A stretch of 64,000 bases of DNA from Chloroflexota bacterium (GCA_020845495.1 JADLFM010000166.1:277434-341433), one strand, 5' to 3'. Positions 1 to 8,831 are shown, counted from the stretch's first letter. Notes: generated from the letters alone by a model not told the origin. Translations and numbers: made by a program.

Positions 1-336
1 CTTCAGGTCGGCCATCATCTGCCGGAGCGCCAGGAACGACGTCTTCGAGAAGCTCTCGCACATGCCGCCCGCGTTCGGATTCCAGGCGCCGTCTGGCCCG
101 AACGTGCCGCCCGCGTATTGGAATTCGAGAATCTCCGAGTCTGGGAATCCGCGCATCGTCAACTGCTGGCGGAAGTTGTCCCAGGGCGTCTCACCGAGAT
201 TCCGCCCGATGCTCCCGAGCAGAACGATCGTCTTGCCTGGCAGATGGTTCGCCTGGGCAGTCGGCGCCCCGATGGCGCTCACCATGCTTCCCGTCGCAAA
301 CAGGCTCGTGAGGAGCACGACCAGCAGTCGTCGCAT
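1..336 (-). CDS. Secreted protein, possible alpha/beta-hydrolase-like N-terminus (partial)
   Basis: The reading frame is open from an ATG at 334-336 to the window edge, giving 112 residues with no stop; the rest lies outside. A GGGAGGG ribosome binding site sits just upstream. The N-terminus is a clear signal peptide: MRR, then a hydrophobic stretch of about 20 residues ending near APTAQA. The mature part starts with a beta-strand-like segment (KTIVLLGSIG), as in lipase/esterase-like alpha/beta hydrolases, and carries an Asn/Gly-rich segment with one Cys. No catalytic serine is visible because the nucleophile region would be beyond the edge. The export signal is seen directly; the hydrolase assignment is a weak inference. 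Confidence 0.55.
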   Translation of the reverse strand, partial: MRRLLVVLLTSLFATGSMVSAIGAPTAQANHLPGKTIVLLGSIGRNLGETPWDNFRQQLTMRGFPDSEILEFQYAGGTFGPDGAWNPNAGGMCESFSKTSFLALRQMMADLK

Positions 337-520
337 CGACGTCCCTCCCCGCGGCAGCGCTCGGCGCTGCCCTCTCCGTACGCCCGTGGGCCTCATCCGG
401 TGCCCGCCGGTGGAGCATACTAGCCGGCCGCCGCGCCGGCCTCCCACCATTTGACGGCCACCCACTGATAGGGACGTAAGAGCGGGACAAACGGTGCGCG
501 TCGATGTGTCAACTGGGCAA

Positions 521-550
521 CAGACAGGATCGATCACCGCCCGCTATACT
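521..550 (+). promoter_or_regulatory. Candidate promoter for the NHLP-like peptide gene
   Basis: A TATACT hexamer at 545-550 matches a sigma-70 -10 box in five of six positions. CAGACA at 521-526 is a weak -35 with an 18-bp spacer. It lies about 80 bp before the ATG at 629. No other recognisable element is seen between 337 and 628. Confidence 0.3.
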
Positions 551-628
551 CGGAGCGCGGACTCCTGAGGCGGGGCTGCCCTGCGTCGTTCTGGTCCGCT
601 CGTGGTTAGCAGGCGCGGAGGGATGCAG

Positions 629-835
629 ATGAGCCAGGCGGCGGTTGCCGAGATCCTCGGTCGCGCCCTTCGCGAGCGCGAGTTTAGCGCCCGACTGGAT
701 GCAGATGCCTCCGCCGTCCTGGCTGACTTCGACCTGACCGACGACGAGCGCGCGGCGATCCTGGCCGGCCTCGAGCGGCGCGGTGCCGCCGCGCGGCTGT
801 GCGAGCGCCCGCGCAACGCGACCCGCCTCGTCTGA
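629..835 (+). CDS. Os1348/NHLP-clan-like small protein (possible RiPP leader-type peptide)
   Basis: This is a 68-residue protein. The ATG at 629 is preferred because GGAGG lies at 617-621; an in-frame ATG at 623 is too close to it. The sequence resembles the Os1348 branch of the nitrile-hydratase-leader-peptide clan: MSQAAVAEILGRAL, then an acidic helix, then the conserved FDLTDDERAAIL segment. NHLP proteins either serve as leaders of ribosomally made peptides or occur as short stand-alone relatives. The C-terminal tail is short, Arg-rich and holds one Cys, so there is no obvious multi-residue core peptide. The next gene starts 28 bp downstream on the same strand and has a PqqD-like domain plus a membrane peptidase fold, a context typical of peptide processing. 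The family call is from motif recall; the peptide-product role is inference. Confidence 0.6.
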   Translation: MSQAAVAEILGRALREREFSARLDADASAVLADFDLTDDERAAILAGLERRGAAARLCERPRNATRLV

Positions 836-863
836 CGGCACACGCCTGCCTGGATCGGCGATC

Positions 864-3122
864 GTGTCGACGCCGGCGATCCGCCCGACCCACGGACCAG
901 CCGGAGACGACCTCTGGAGCGGCCTCAGGCGGGGACTCGAAGTTCGGGACCACAGTTCGGAACCTCGACGTCCAGCCGTGTGGCACGGGCTCGTCGACCG
1001 TCTGGATCTTGGCGCCTATGTCCCTCGCCCGTCGCCTGGTGTCGAGGCTCGCCAACTTCACGACCGGGCCGGTGACGCCTACTGGGTGCTACGCAGCCCC
1101 GGCTTGCGCTACGCGCGTCTCGACGAGATCGACTACCGGCTGTGGCTGCGCATGGACGGTGAACGCTCCATCCAGCAGATCGCACTGGCGCATTTCGTCG
1201 AACATGGCGGCTTCGTCGTCGAGCGGCTCGCCCGCCTCGTCGCCGAACTTCGTGCCCACGGCATGCTTGGCCGTGCTCCGACCGACCTGTTCGCCTCCCT
1301 GGAGCGTCGTCAGGCCGCCCGGTCGCATTGGCGACGCGCGCGGGGTCTCGTCGCGCGCCTCGCGGCCGTGCAGCTCGTCCGATTCCGTCATGCAGATGCG
1401 TTCTTCAGCCTGTTCTATCGGCACGGTGGGCACGTGCTGTTCAGCCGGCCGGCGAACGTTCTCTGGGCGCTCGTCATCGTGGTTGGACTGGTCGTCTGGT
1501 GGCGGCAGATCCTGCTCGCCGAGCACGCCCTGTTCCAGACCAACGGCTCGTACACGCTCGGGCTCATCACCCTGGCGGTCCTCGACGTCGCGGGTATCGT
1601 GCTGCACGAGGTGGCCCAGGGGCTAGCCATCAAGCGCCACGGCTGCCGAGTCAACGGCGCCGGTGTCATGCTCTTCTACGGCGTGCCGGTGCCGTACGTG
1701 GAGACCTCCGACATCTGGATGGCGGATCGCCGGGGGCGGATGGCCGTGTCCTGGGCAGGCCCGTGTGCCATGCTCGTCCTGGGCGGCACGCTGGCCATCA
1801 TGGCGACCCCGCTCGACGGCATGGAAATGGGCGCGTTTCTGTTCAAGGCGGCGTCGATCTGGCTCGCGAACGCGCTGTTCAACCTGCTGCCGATCCTCAA
1901 CCTCGACGGCTACTTCCTGCTCGCCGATTACCTCGATATGCCGGCACTGCGCGCTAACGCCGTGGCCTTCGTGCGGGGCGTGCTGTGGGAGCGGCTGCGG
2001 CGCCGTGTTGGCCTGACCCGCGAGGAGCAGATCTACACTGCGTTCGGCCTGGGATCCGGCGCGATCGTCGCCTTGATCCCGGTCGCGATCCTCGAGGCGC
2101 GCGATCTGCGCTACGCAAGTTCGCTCGCCGAGTTGTGGGCGCGCCCCGATCCGGGCGGTCAGGCGATGGCGGCCGGCATGGCACTGATGTTCCTCGGGCC
2201 GGCCGCCCTGACCCTGGGTTCGGAGATTCTGTGCCCCATTCGAGTGGCTGTCCGATTTGGGGTGCAGCGCTGGCGCCAGGCACGCGGCGAAGCAGCCCGC
2301 GAGTACATCGAGGCGCTGGCCGGACTTCCCTTCCTGAGCGGTGTAGCCCGTCACGACCTGGTCAGCATCGCGGGCCACCTCCAGCCCGAGGAGCCGATCC
2401 GAGGTGAGGTCGTGATTCGTCAGGGAGCACCCGGCGACCGGTTCTTCGTGGTGGTCGAGGGTCGCCTGTCGGTCACCCGCACCACGTCGGCCGGCGTGGT
2501 CGAGCGCCTCGCTGTCCTCGGGCCTGGGGACTACGTCGGGGAGGCGGCGCTCATCGCCGACGTCCCGCGAACGGCTAGCGTCATCGCGGAGACTCCGAGT
2601 CGTCTGCTCAGTCTGGACGCCGGCCATTTTCGACGCTGGCTCCAGGGGCGTTTGGACCTGGATGAGGCCGTTCACCGTAGCCTCGCCGATCGGGCGCGCC
2701 TCTCGGCGTTGCCACTCTTCGCGGACTGCGGGCCGGCCGAACTGGATCGGCTGGCGGCGCGCATGCTGGTGACCCGCTATCTCAGCGGCGACGTCATCAT
2801 TCGGCAAGGCGAGCCGGGTGACCGCTTCTACCTGATTGTCGACGGGCGCGCTGAGGTCGTAGTGGAGTACGATGGTGAATCCCGGCAGGTAGCGGTGCTG
2901 ACGGTGGGCGACTTCTTCGGCGAACTTGCCCTCCTCGACAGTGCTCCGCGCTCGGCGACCGTGCGGGCAGTGACCCCAGTCGAGGCGTATACCCTCGATA
3001 CGTCGGATTTTCACGGGTTGCTTGGAGAACTGCCGGCGAGTAGCGCCATCCAGCAAGTTGCCTCTGACCGTGCCCAGCAGAATGCGCTTGCCTTCGGCGA
3101 CACCGCACCGGGCAGCCCGTAG
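864..3122 (+). CDS. PqqD-like / M50 peptidase-like membrane protein with two cyclic-nucleotide-binding domains
   Basis: With the GTG start at 864 the product has 752 residues. Upstream in-frame starts overlap the previous gene, and no start has a convincing ribosome binding site. Order of parts: residues about 60-140 look like a PqqD/RiPP-recognition fold (YWVLRSPG... LWLRMDGERS). Residues about 180-430 hold several membrane spans of the peptide zinc metalloprotease (YydH-like M50) family, with the distal motif NLDGY (D348). Residues about 488-593 and 618-721 are two cNMP-binding domains with phosphate-binding cassettes (YVGEAALIADVPRTA and FFGELALLDSAPRSA). The zinc motif is atypical: H248-E249-V-A-Q252, where the family has HExxH, so the second zinc histidine is Gln. 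The protein may be a pseudoprotease or use another ligand. It probably acts at the membrane on a peptide, perhaps the NHLP-like product of the preceding gene, under nucleotide control. Confidence 0.75.
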   Translation: MSTPAIRPTHGPAGDDLWSGLRRGLEVRDHSSEPRRPAVWHGLVDRLDLGAYVPRPSPGVEARQLHDRAGDAYWVLRSPGLRYARLDEIDYRLWLRMDGERSIQQIALAHFVEHGGFVVERLARLVAELRAHGMLGRAPTDLFASLERRQAARSHWRRARGLVARLAAVQLVRFRHADAFFSLFYRHGGHVLFSRPANVLWALVIVVGLVVWWRQILLAEHALFQTNGSYTLGLITLAVLDVAGIVLHEVAQGLAIKRHGCRVNGAGVMLFYGVPVPYVETSDIWMADRRGRMAVSWAGPCAMLVLGGTLAIMATPLDGMEMGAFLFKAASIWLANALFNLLPILNLDGYFLLADYLDMPALRANAVAFVRGVLWERLRRRVGLTREEQIYTAFGLGSGAIVALIPVAILEARDLRYASSLAELWARPDPGGQAMAAGMALMFLGPAALTLGSEILCPIRVAVRFGVQRWRQARGEAAREYIEALAGLPFLSGVARHDLVSIAGHLQPEEPIRGEVVIRQGAPGDRFFVVVEGRLSVTRTTSAGVVERLAVLGPGDYVGEAALIADVPRTASVIAETPSRLLSLDAGHFRRWLQGRLDLDEAVHRSLADRARLSALPLFADCGPAELDRLAARMLVTRYLSGDVIIRQGEPGDRFYLIVDGRAEVVVEYDGESRQVAVLTVGDFFGELALLDSAPRSATVRAVTPVEAYTLDTSDFHGLLGELPASSAIQQVASDRAQQNALAFGDTAPGSP

Positions 3123-3235
3123 CAACTCGCGGTCGGACATGTGCAGGCGCCCCAGGAGTTGCGATAACGGGCGCTCCACCGCCCCTCCTCCGGTATCCTA
3201 CGGCGAGCACCGACGGGGACGAAGGGAGGCTGCTG

Positions 3236-4324
3236 GTGGCAACCGCAATCGCCGCGACCTCCGCGCTCGGCGCGGACCAGCTCAGGATCTATCGCCTGAT
3301 GCTGCTCACTCGCGCACTCGACGACCGGGTCGCGGCCCTCTCTCACCAGGGCAGGGTTGGCATCTCGGCTACGGCGCGCGGTCACGAAGCAGCGCAAGTC
3401 GCGAGCGCGAGCGTGCTTCGGCCGGGCACGGACGTCGTGTTGCCGTACTACCGCGATATCGGCGTTGCGTTGACGCTCGGGATCACGCCCCAGGAGATCT
3501 TGCTCGGCGCGCTCGATAAGGCGGCCGATCCGTTCTCCGGTGCGAAGCAGATGCCGTTTCACTTTACGTCGCCACGCTTGCGTATGCCGACGCCCTCCAC
3601 ATCGATCGCGACCCAGATCCCGCACGCCGTTGGCGCGGCGCTCGCCTGCAAGCTCCGCCACGAAGATGCCGTCACGGTGGTCTACTTCGGCGAGGGCGCG
3701 ACCAGCAAGGGCGACTTTCATGAGGCGCTGAGCTTCGCGGCGATTCACCGGCTGCCGGTTATCTTCTTCTGTGAGAACAATCAGTACGCTATCTCCGTCC
3801 CCGTGGCGCGTCAGATCCCGGTAGCACAGGTTGCAGACCGAGCCCGCGGCTACGGCATTCCCGGCGAGCGCTGTGACGGCATGAGCGTCGAGGACGTCTA
3901 TGCCACGACCAGCCGCGCCGTGCAGCGTGCGCGACGCGGGGAGGGGCCGACGCTGATCGAGGCCCTGGTGTACCGCCTCGGACCGCACACCAGCCACGAT
4001 GACGACTCGCGCTACCGCAGCCGCGATGAGGTTGCCGCCTGGGAAGCGCGGGAGCCAATCGCTCGCCTGCGCGGCGAACTGTTCGGGTGCGGCCTGCTCG
4101 ACGAGACCGCCGACCGAGCGCTCGTGTCGGACGTGCGAGCAGACATCGAAGCTGCTCTTCGCGCTGCTGAAGCCGCCGCGCCGCCCGACCGGATCAGCGC
4201 CTTTCGCCAGGTACTGGCGGATGTGACCGTACCGGATCCGTTTGCGGACGGGCGAGCAAGCGGCGACCGATCGGCGCGCCGCACCAGCAGCGAGGGCATT
4301 GGTGCGACCGGAGTTGGGCGGTGA
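3236..4324 (+). CDS. Thiamine-dependent 2-oxoacid dehydrogenase E1 component, alpha subunit
   Basis: The GTG start at 3236 follows GGGAGG at 3224-3229 and gives 362 residues. The fold is the E1-alpha of pyruvate or branched-chain 2-oxoacid dehydrogenase, which decarboxylates the 2-oxoacid on thiamine diphosphate with an E1-beta partner. The ThDP/Mg motif runs from about residue 152 (GEGATSKGDFHEA) to NNQYAIS near 181, with Glu in the second position of the usual GDG. HTSHDDDSRYR near 255 matches the conserved loop for lipoyl-domain contact. It overlaps the next gene by four bases (GTGA). No E1-beta, E2 or E3 gene is present in the window, which is unusual because these normally form an operon. 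Branched-chain versus pyruvate substrate cannot be settled from sequence alone. Confidence 0.85.
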   Translation: MATAIAATSALGADQLRIYRLMLLTRALDDRVAALSHQGRVGISATARGHEAAQVASASVLRPGTDVVLPYYRDIGVALTLGITPQEILLGALDKAADPFSGAKQMPFHFTSPRLRMPTPSTSIATQIPHAVGAALACKLRHEDAVTVVYFGEGATSKGDFHEALSFAAIHRLPVIFFCENNQYAISVPVARQIPVAQVADRARGYGIPGERCDGMSVEDVYATTSRAVQRARRGEGPTLIEALVYRLGPHTSHDDDSRYRSRDEVAAWEAREPIARLRGELFGCGLLDETADRALVSDVRADIEAALRAAEAAAPPDRISAFRQVLADVTVPDPFADGRASGDRSARRTSSEGIGATGVGR

Positions 4325-5850
4325 CGGTGGCGAGCCGTCGCCCTTCGATGACCGAGCGTGGCCCGATTACCTGGGTACGCGCCCACCCGGATCTCGTCGC
4401 CATGCTGCTAATCGTGCTAGTCGCGCTCACACTCCGAGGGGCATTCGCCTTTCGGGTGCCGGCCTTCGTGACCAAGGACAGCATCGAGTACGTCGAGCCG
4501 GCCCTGGATCTCGTCGACGGCGAGCCGTTTGTGTTGGCGCAGCGGCGCACACCCGCGTATCCGCTCTTCATGGCCCTGGCGATGAGCGTCTTCGGGCGCG
4601 ACCTGCTCGGGATCACCCTCGCTCAGCACCTGCTCGGGGTGGGCACGGCGGTCGTCACGTATGGCATCGGGCGGCTGGCGTTCGGGCGAGCAGCCGGCCT
4701 CATCGGCGGCCTGCTTGCGGCGCTGTCCAGTCCGCTGCTGATCTACGAGCACTACCTGATCACCGAGAGCGTCTTCACGTTCTGTCTGACCCTCGCGATC
4801 TTCCTGTTCGTGGCCGGGCTTCAAAGCCGACGCTTCGCGTGGTTTACCCTAGGCGGGCTCGCGCTCGGTATGGCCGCCCTCACCCGCCCGGTCGGCCAGG
4901 CGATCCTGCTCGTCCTGCCGTTCGCCTTTGTACCGGTGCTTCGGCGCTGGCGCCCCACCCTCGCCGCCGTCGCACTGGCTGTGGCCGGCTTCGCCCTACT
5001 CGTCATCCCCTGGACGATCCGCAATCAACTCGTCTACGGCACGGCAAGCGCCGCCAGTATGGGACGCTTCTTGATGTCGCGGTCGGTCAAGCACGAGCGT
5101 AACTTTGTCTTTTATGACAAGGAGATCGGAGCGTATTCGGGCGAGCCGCCGGCCCGCACGCGGGCGCGCCAGATCGCTCAGGAAGTGACCGACAAACGCC
5201 CCGAACCAGGCCAGGTGTTCCAGCGTATCCGCGACGAACTTGGTTTGACCGAGGCCCAAACCGACGCGATGATGAAAGACATCGCCCTGGAGGCGATCCT
5301 GCGCGATCCCGGGCTGTGGGTGCACGGCACGCTCGGGATGTTCGTCGAGTTGCTGGACGGCGCCCCAAAGGAAGAGAGCGTCCGCTGGCACCTTGGCGTA
5401 CACGATCAACCGCGCGTGACGAATCAGTGGGGCCGCTTCGCGTACCTGCTCGACCAGACCGGCCCCGACGACATCCGGGGCTTGAACGAAGCGGAGCGGC
5501 TGGGCCAGATCTTTCGCCCGACGCGGGTGTCCTGGTGGATCGTCGGACTGGGGTTGCTTGGCGCACTCGGAGCGGCGGCACGGCCGCATCAGCGGGCCGG
5601 GTTACTCCTGTTCCTGGTGGTCTACGCCCTCGTTGTCGCCAGTGTGTCACTCGTCGGCGAGGTGCCCCGCTACCGCTATCCGATCGACCCGCTGACGTAC
5701 ACTCTGGCGGCGGCCGGCCTTTCGACCCTGACGACGCTCGTACTGGCCGGATGGCGGCGCTTGCGCGTGCAGCCGGCACTCCTTTCGAGGCAACAGAGTC
5801 AGGGAATGGGGGGCACCCAGAGTACGCAGCCGGCCAGTCAGCGCCGCTAG
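4321..5850 (+). CDS. GT39/ArnT-type membrane glycosyltransferase
   Basis: The GTG at 4321 overlaps the stop of the E1-alpha gene, giving 509 residues. The layout is that of the dolichyl-phosphate-mannose protein mannosyltransferase (GT39/GT83) superfamily. A first membrane span is followed by an extracytoplasmic loop with an acidic pair (KDSIEY near residue 51) and the YPLFMAL segment. A second conserved acidic position lies in LITESVF near 143. About eight to ten more hydrophobic spans follow, with a soluble loop around 260-390 and a short Gln/Ser-rich tail. These enzymes move a sugar from a polyprenyl-phosphate carrier to a lipid, glycan or protein outside the membrane. The acceptor is unknown. 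Translational overlap with a dehydrogenase subunit has no obvious functional logic. Confidence 0.8.
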   Translation: MTVASRRPSMTERGPITWVRAHPDLVAMLLIVLVALTLRGAFAFRVPAFVTKDSIEYVEPALDLVDGEPFVLAQRRTPAYPLFMALAMSVFGRDLLGITLAQHLLGVGTAVVTYGIGRLAFGRAAGLIGGLLAALSSPLLIYEHYLITESVFTFCLTLAIFLFVAGLQSRRFAWFTLGGLALGMAALTRPVGQAILLVLPFAFVPVLRRWRPTLAAVALAVAGFALLVIPWTIRNQLVYGTASAASMGRFLMSRSVKHERNFVFYDKEIGAYSGEPPARTRARQIAQEVTDKRPEPGQVFQRIRDELGLTEAQTDAMMKDIALEAILRDPGLWVHGTLGMFVELLDGAPKEESVRWHLGVHDQPRVTNQWGRFAYLLDQTGPDDIRGLNEAERLGQIFRPTRVSWWIVGLGLLGALGAAARPHQRAGLLLFLVVYALVVASVSLVGEVPRYRYPIDPLTYTLAAAGLSTLTTLVLAGWRRLRVQPALLSRQQSQGMGGTQSTQPASQRR

Positions 5851-6017
5851 CGCGGTCGGCGGGCACAACTCGGAGTCCGGGTGGCATAGCTCCGAGAGTC
5901 GGCGCATGAGGGGACCGTCGTCCGGCCGATGGAAGGTGCGCTCGGCCAGATCCTCGTGCATGCGGCCGGGCGCATCGCCCAGGCGTTGGGAGTGGGAAAG
6001 CGCGGCCGCCACGGGTG

Positions 6018-7958
6018 TCAGCGTTGCTCGATCTGCACTCCATCGAACCAGACCTCGCCGGCCGACGTGCCGTCGACGACGGCACAGGCGAGGCCCGCGC
6101 CGGCAGTACCCGCCTCGAACGGCACCTGCACCTCCGACCAATCGGCCGTGCCAGTCGGGAGCGCCGCACGGCTCACCTGCCAATCGGGACCGGCCGCGAC
6201 TCGGACGTTGGGGTTCGCGTTGTCGCGCGTCTTCACCCAGGCCGACCAGATGTAGCTACCGTCAGTTTCGAAGGCGGCTTCACGGCAGAGGCCGCCCTGC
6301 GCCAGTCCGCTGGGCACGTGCAGCGAACGAGCGCCGTGGTGGACGTTCGCGGCGTCGGTCTCCAGGTCACCCCATGCCTGTCCCTGGACGGCTGGCTGCC
6401 AGCCCCAGGGGAGCTCGAAGGACGGATTGCCCGGCTCGATCACGTCGGGTGTGACGAAGAGCATGCCGCTCCGCCCAGGGAGTGTGAAGCGGCGCACGAG
6501 TTGAGCGTCGAGGCTGACGAGCGGGCCGCCGGACAGGTCGACGGTGTACGGCGTATCGCCGTTGTTCCAGACGACCAGCGCCCGCTCGAACTGTCGTTGA
6601 AACACGTTGTCGGCAGCCTCCACGCTCTCGCCCGTCGGCTGACCAATCGGCAGATCCCACTCCTTGAAGAAGGCTGCACTGTGGAACTGCGGGCTCTCGG
6701 GCGTGGGCGTGTAATAGGCCAGATACGTCCGGTCGTGCCCCATCAGGTTGAGGAACGCCGCGAGGTAGTAGCGGGCGTCGTGAAGCTGCTCCTGACGTGT
6801 CATCTGACTGAAGCAGTCGGGCGCGGCTGGGTGCGCGCAGTTGATGTTCGAGTTCACGACCAATACCAGTTGCTTCCCGAGGCGCCGCGTCACCTCCGTG
6901 ACCTCGGCCCACTGGCTCTCGCGCGTGATCGGCGACCCGTTGCGGGCGCCCGACACGGCTTGCCAGAGCGTCGAACGAGGGCCAATCGGGTCTTCGACGA
7001 TCAGTCCATCCGCGTAGCGGAGCGCCTGTTCGAGGAACGGGCCGTCACGCATATCGGTGTTGATCCAGATGGTCGTGCCGGGTGGCACGGCAGCGCGAAC
7101 GGCCGCGAGCGTCTCGATGAGGGAATCCGGCCAAGCGCGCGTCACTGTCTCATCGATCAGTGAGGCTTCTTCAGCACGCGCGAGCGGCCGTTCCATCACC
7201 CCATCCACCAGGAAGCCCTGCATGCCTGACGCGTCGAGCGTACGAGCGAAGTAGCGGGCGATGTAATCGCGCCAGCCTGCGTTGCCGACGTTCATGACGC
7301 GCTTGGCATTCGGTGGATCGTTCACGAGCAGCGCGCGGTTGTCGCTGGTGTTGCCTCCGGCCCGCTTGTGGAGGAAGAAATCCTCGTGGTGCTGGTCCAG
7401 GTCGTGGAAAGCCGCGTGCATGAGGCCGAGTGTGGTGACCAGCCCGTAGCCCACGAAAGCCAGGTCCGGCCGCCGGGCGCGCAGCGCGTCAGATAGCTGA
7501 CGTACGGCCGAGACGTCGAACTCGACGGTCGCGCACTCCTCGAAGAGCAACGGCGCGTTGCTCCGAGCCAGGAACGCCACTTCGGCCTCGTCGACGATCT
7601 CGGTCTTGCGTGGGCCGTAGCGCTGGCAGGCGGGAGTGAGGATCACCGGGATGTCGGCGTTCGGAGCGCTCTTGGTCGTCCAGGCGTCGCCGAAGGCGTT
7701 GTAGTAGCGCTCCGATGGATCGGCCTGCCGGTCGGCCGGCTGGAGCCGGAGAGTCAGCGGCCGGTACTGGTCGACGACAGCCGCCGGAAGCGGGCGCCCG
7801 TTGCTGTGGGTGCTGGGTGGGCGTATCGCGGTGCACGCCGCGGCGCTCGCGGCCAGCGCAACCAATGACACCAGCAACCCGAAGAATGGGCCGCTCCGCC
7901 GCGGACGCGACGGCGCCCGAGCGGTGCTGAGCGAGCGATTTAGCCAGGGCGCGAACAT
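6018..7958 (-). CDS. Secreted lipoprotein-like putative glycoside hydrolase with C-terminal carbohydrate-binding-like domain
   Basis: This product has 646 residues. An Arg-rich N-terminus, a hydrophobic stretch and a Cys at residue 42 after ASAAA suggest an exported, probably lipid-anchored protein, although the lipobox lacks the usual Leu. The central part, about residues 70-460, reads like a TIM-barrel glycosidase-like domain of the hypothetical glycosidase (GHL/DUF) group: GMQGFLVDGVMERP, IWINTDMRDG and DGLIVEDPIG look like strand ends with acidic residues. The last 140 residues (from NPSFELPWGW to WFDGVQIEQR) have the jelly-roll look of CBM4/9-like modules. It converges with the GT39 gene and ends about 80 bp before map begins on the same strand. 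A polysaccharide substrate is likely but not identified. The enzyme class is inferred from fold-like motifs only. Confidence 0.55.
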   Translation of the reverse strand: MFAPWLNRSLSTARAPSRPRRSGPFFGLLVSLVALAASAAACTAIRPPSTHSNGRPLPAAVVDQYRPLTLRLQPADRQADPSERYYNAFGDAWTTKSAPNADIPVILTPACQRYGPRKTEIVDEAEVAFLARSNAPLLFEECATVEFDVSAVRQLSDALRARRPDLAFVGYGLVTTLGLMHAAFHDLDQHHEDFFLHKRAGGNTSDNRALLVNDPPNAKRVMNVGNAGWRDYIARYFARTLDASGMQGFLVDGVMERPLARAEEASLIDETVTRAWPDSLIETLAAVRAAVPPGTTIWINTDMRDGPFLEQALRYADGLIVEDPIGPRSTLWQAVSGARNGSPITRESQWAEVTEVTRRLGKQLVLVVNSNINCAHPAAPDCFSQMTRQEQLHDARYYLAAFLNLMGHDRTYLAYYTPTPESPQFHSAAFFKEWDLPIGQPTGESVEAADNVFQRQFERALVVWNNGDTPYTVDLSGGPLVSLDAQLVRRFTLPGRSGMLFVTPDVIEPGNPSFELPWGWQPAVQGQAWGDLETDAANVHHGARSLHVPSGLAQGGLCREAAFETDGSYIWSAWVKTRDNANPNVRVAAGPDWQVSRAALPTGTADWSEVQVPFEAGTAGAGLACAVVDGTSAGEVWFDGVQIEQR

Positions 7959-8039
7959 CGCGGCGAAGGATACCAGAGGCGTGCGGCGGCATCCCTCGGA
8001 TTCGACCCCGGCGCGGCTGCCAGAACCGGTCGCGTTCAG

Positions 8040-8831
8040 CTACGCGGCGTCGTCCTCAGGCGCGGTCAGCACCCAGGGGCCGTCGTCGGTGATCGCGACG
8101 GTGTGCTCGTAGTGCGCCGATAGACTGCCGTCCGCTGTCACAGCCGTCCAGCCGTCTGGCAACATCTTCACGGCTGGGCTCCCCACATTGACTTGCGGCT
8201 CGATGGCGATCACCATGCCCGGGCGAAGCACCGGACCGCGCCCAGGCGGCCCCCAGTGAGACACCTGCGGCGGCTCGTGCATCGACCGCCCGACGCCGTG
8301 CCCAACAAACTCGCGGACCACCGACAGGCCATGCTCCTCGACGTAGGTCTGAATGGCGTGGCCGATGTCGGAGAGGCGGTTGCCCGGCTGCGCGGCGGCT
8401 ATGCCTGCCCCGAGCGCCTCGCGCGTCACCCGCATCAATCGCTCTTGCTCGGGCGTTGGCGTACCCCCGACGACCGTCGTCAGCGTGGTATCGCCGACGT
8501 ACCCCTTGAAGCGCGCCGCTACGTCCAGTTTGACCAGATCCCCATTCGCGATCTTCAGTGGCCCCGGGATGCCGTGAACGATCTGAGTGTTCACCGAGAC
8601 GCAGATATACCCCGGAAACCCGTGATATCCCTTCGCCGTCGACTTGGCGCCCTGGCGCTCGAAACTTCGCGCGGCAACGAGATCGAGATCGCGGGTCGTC
8701 ATGCCTGGTCGCATCGCGGCGACCACCTCACGCACCGTACGGGCAACGACGAGCCCGGCCTGGCGCATGATCTCCAACTCTTTCTTCGACTTCAGGATGA
8801 TGGTCTGCTCGGTGATCGGCTTCAGTGTCAT
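8040..8831 (-). CDS. map: Methionine aminopeptidase, type I
   Basis: The product has 263 residues, the normal size for a short type I enzyme without an N-terminal zinc finger. It removes the initiator methionine from new proteins in the cytoplasm. All five metal ligands are in place: D103 (KLDVAARF), D114 (VGDTTL), H178 (FVGHGVGRSMHEPP), E211 (IAIEP) and E242 (YEHT). The substrate histidine H86 (VHGIPG) is also present. It is divergent from coaE with only 29 bp between the two starts, so both promoters must overlap that gap or lie inside the genes. No strong ribosome binding site precedes the ATG. Confidence 0.96.
   Translation of the reverse strand: MTLKPITEQTIILKSKKELEIMRQAGLVVARTVREVVAAMRPGMTTRDLDLVAARSFERQGAKSTAKGYHGFPGYICVSVNTQIVHGIPGPLKIANGDLVKLDVAARFKGYVGDTTLTTVVGGTPTPEQERLMRVTREALGAGIAAAQPGNRLSDIGHAIQTYVEEHGLSVVREFVGHGVGRSMHEPPQVSHWGPPGRGPVLRPGMVIAIEPQVNVGSPAVKMLPDGWTAVTADGSLSAHYEHTVAITDDGPWVLTAPEDDAA

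Noticed and set aside
1623..3179. 518-codon open frame on the minus strand under the M50/cNMP gene
   Set aside because: Antisense shadow in GC-rich DNA; composition is His/Arg-rich with no motif, while the plus strand has clear domains.
5087..6169. 360-codon minus-strand frame over the end of the GT39 gene
   Set aside because: Arg/Ser/Pro-rich shadow sequence without ribosome binding site or homology-like pattern.
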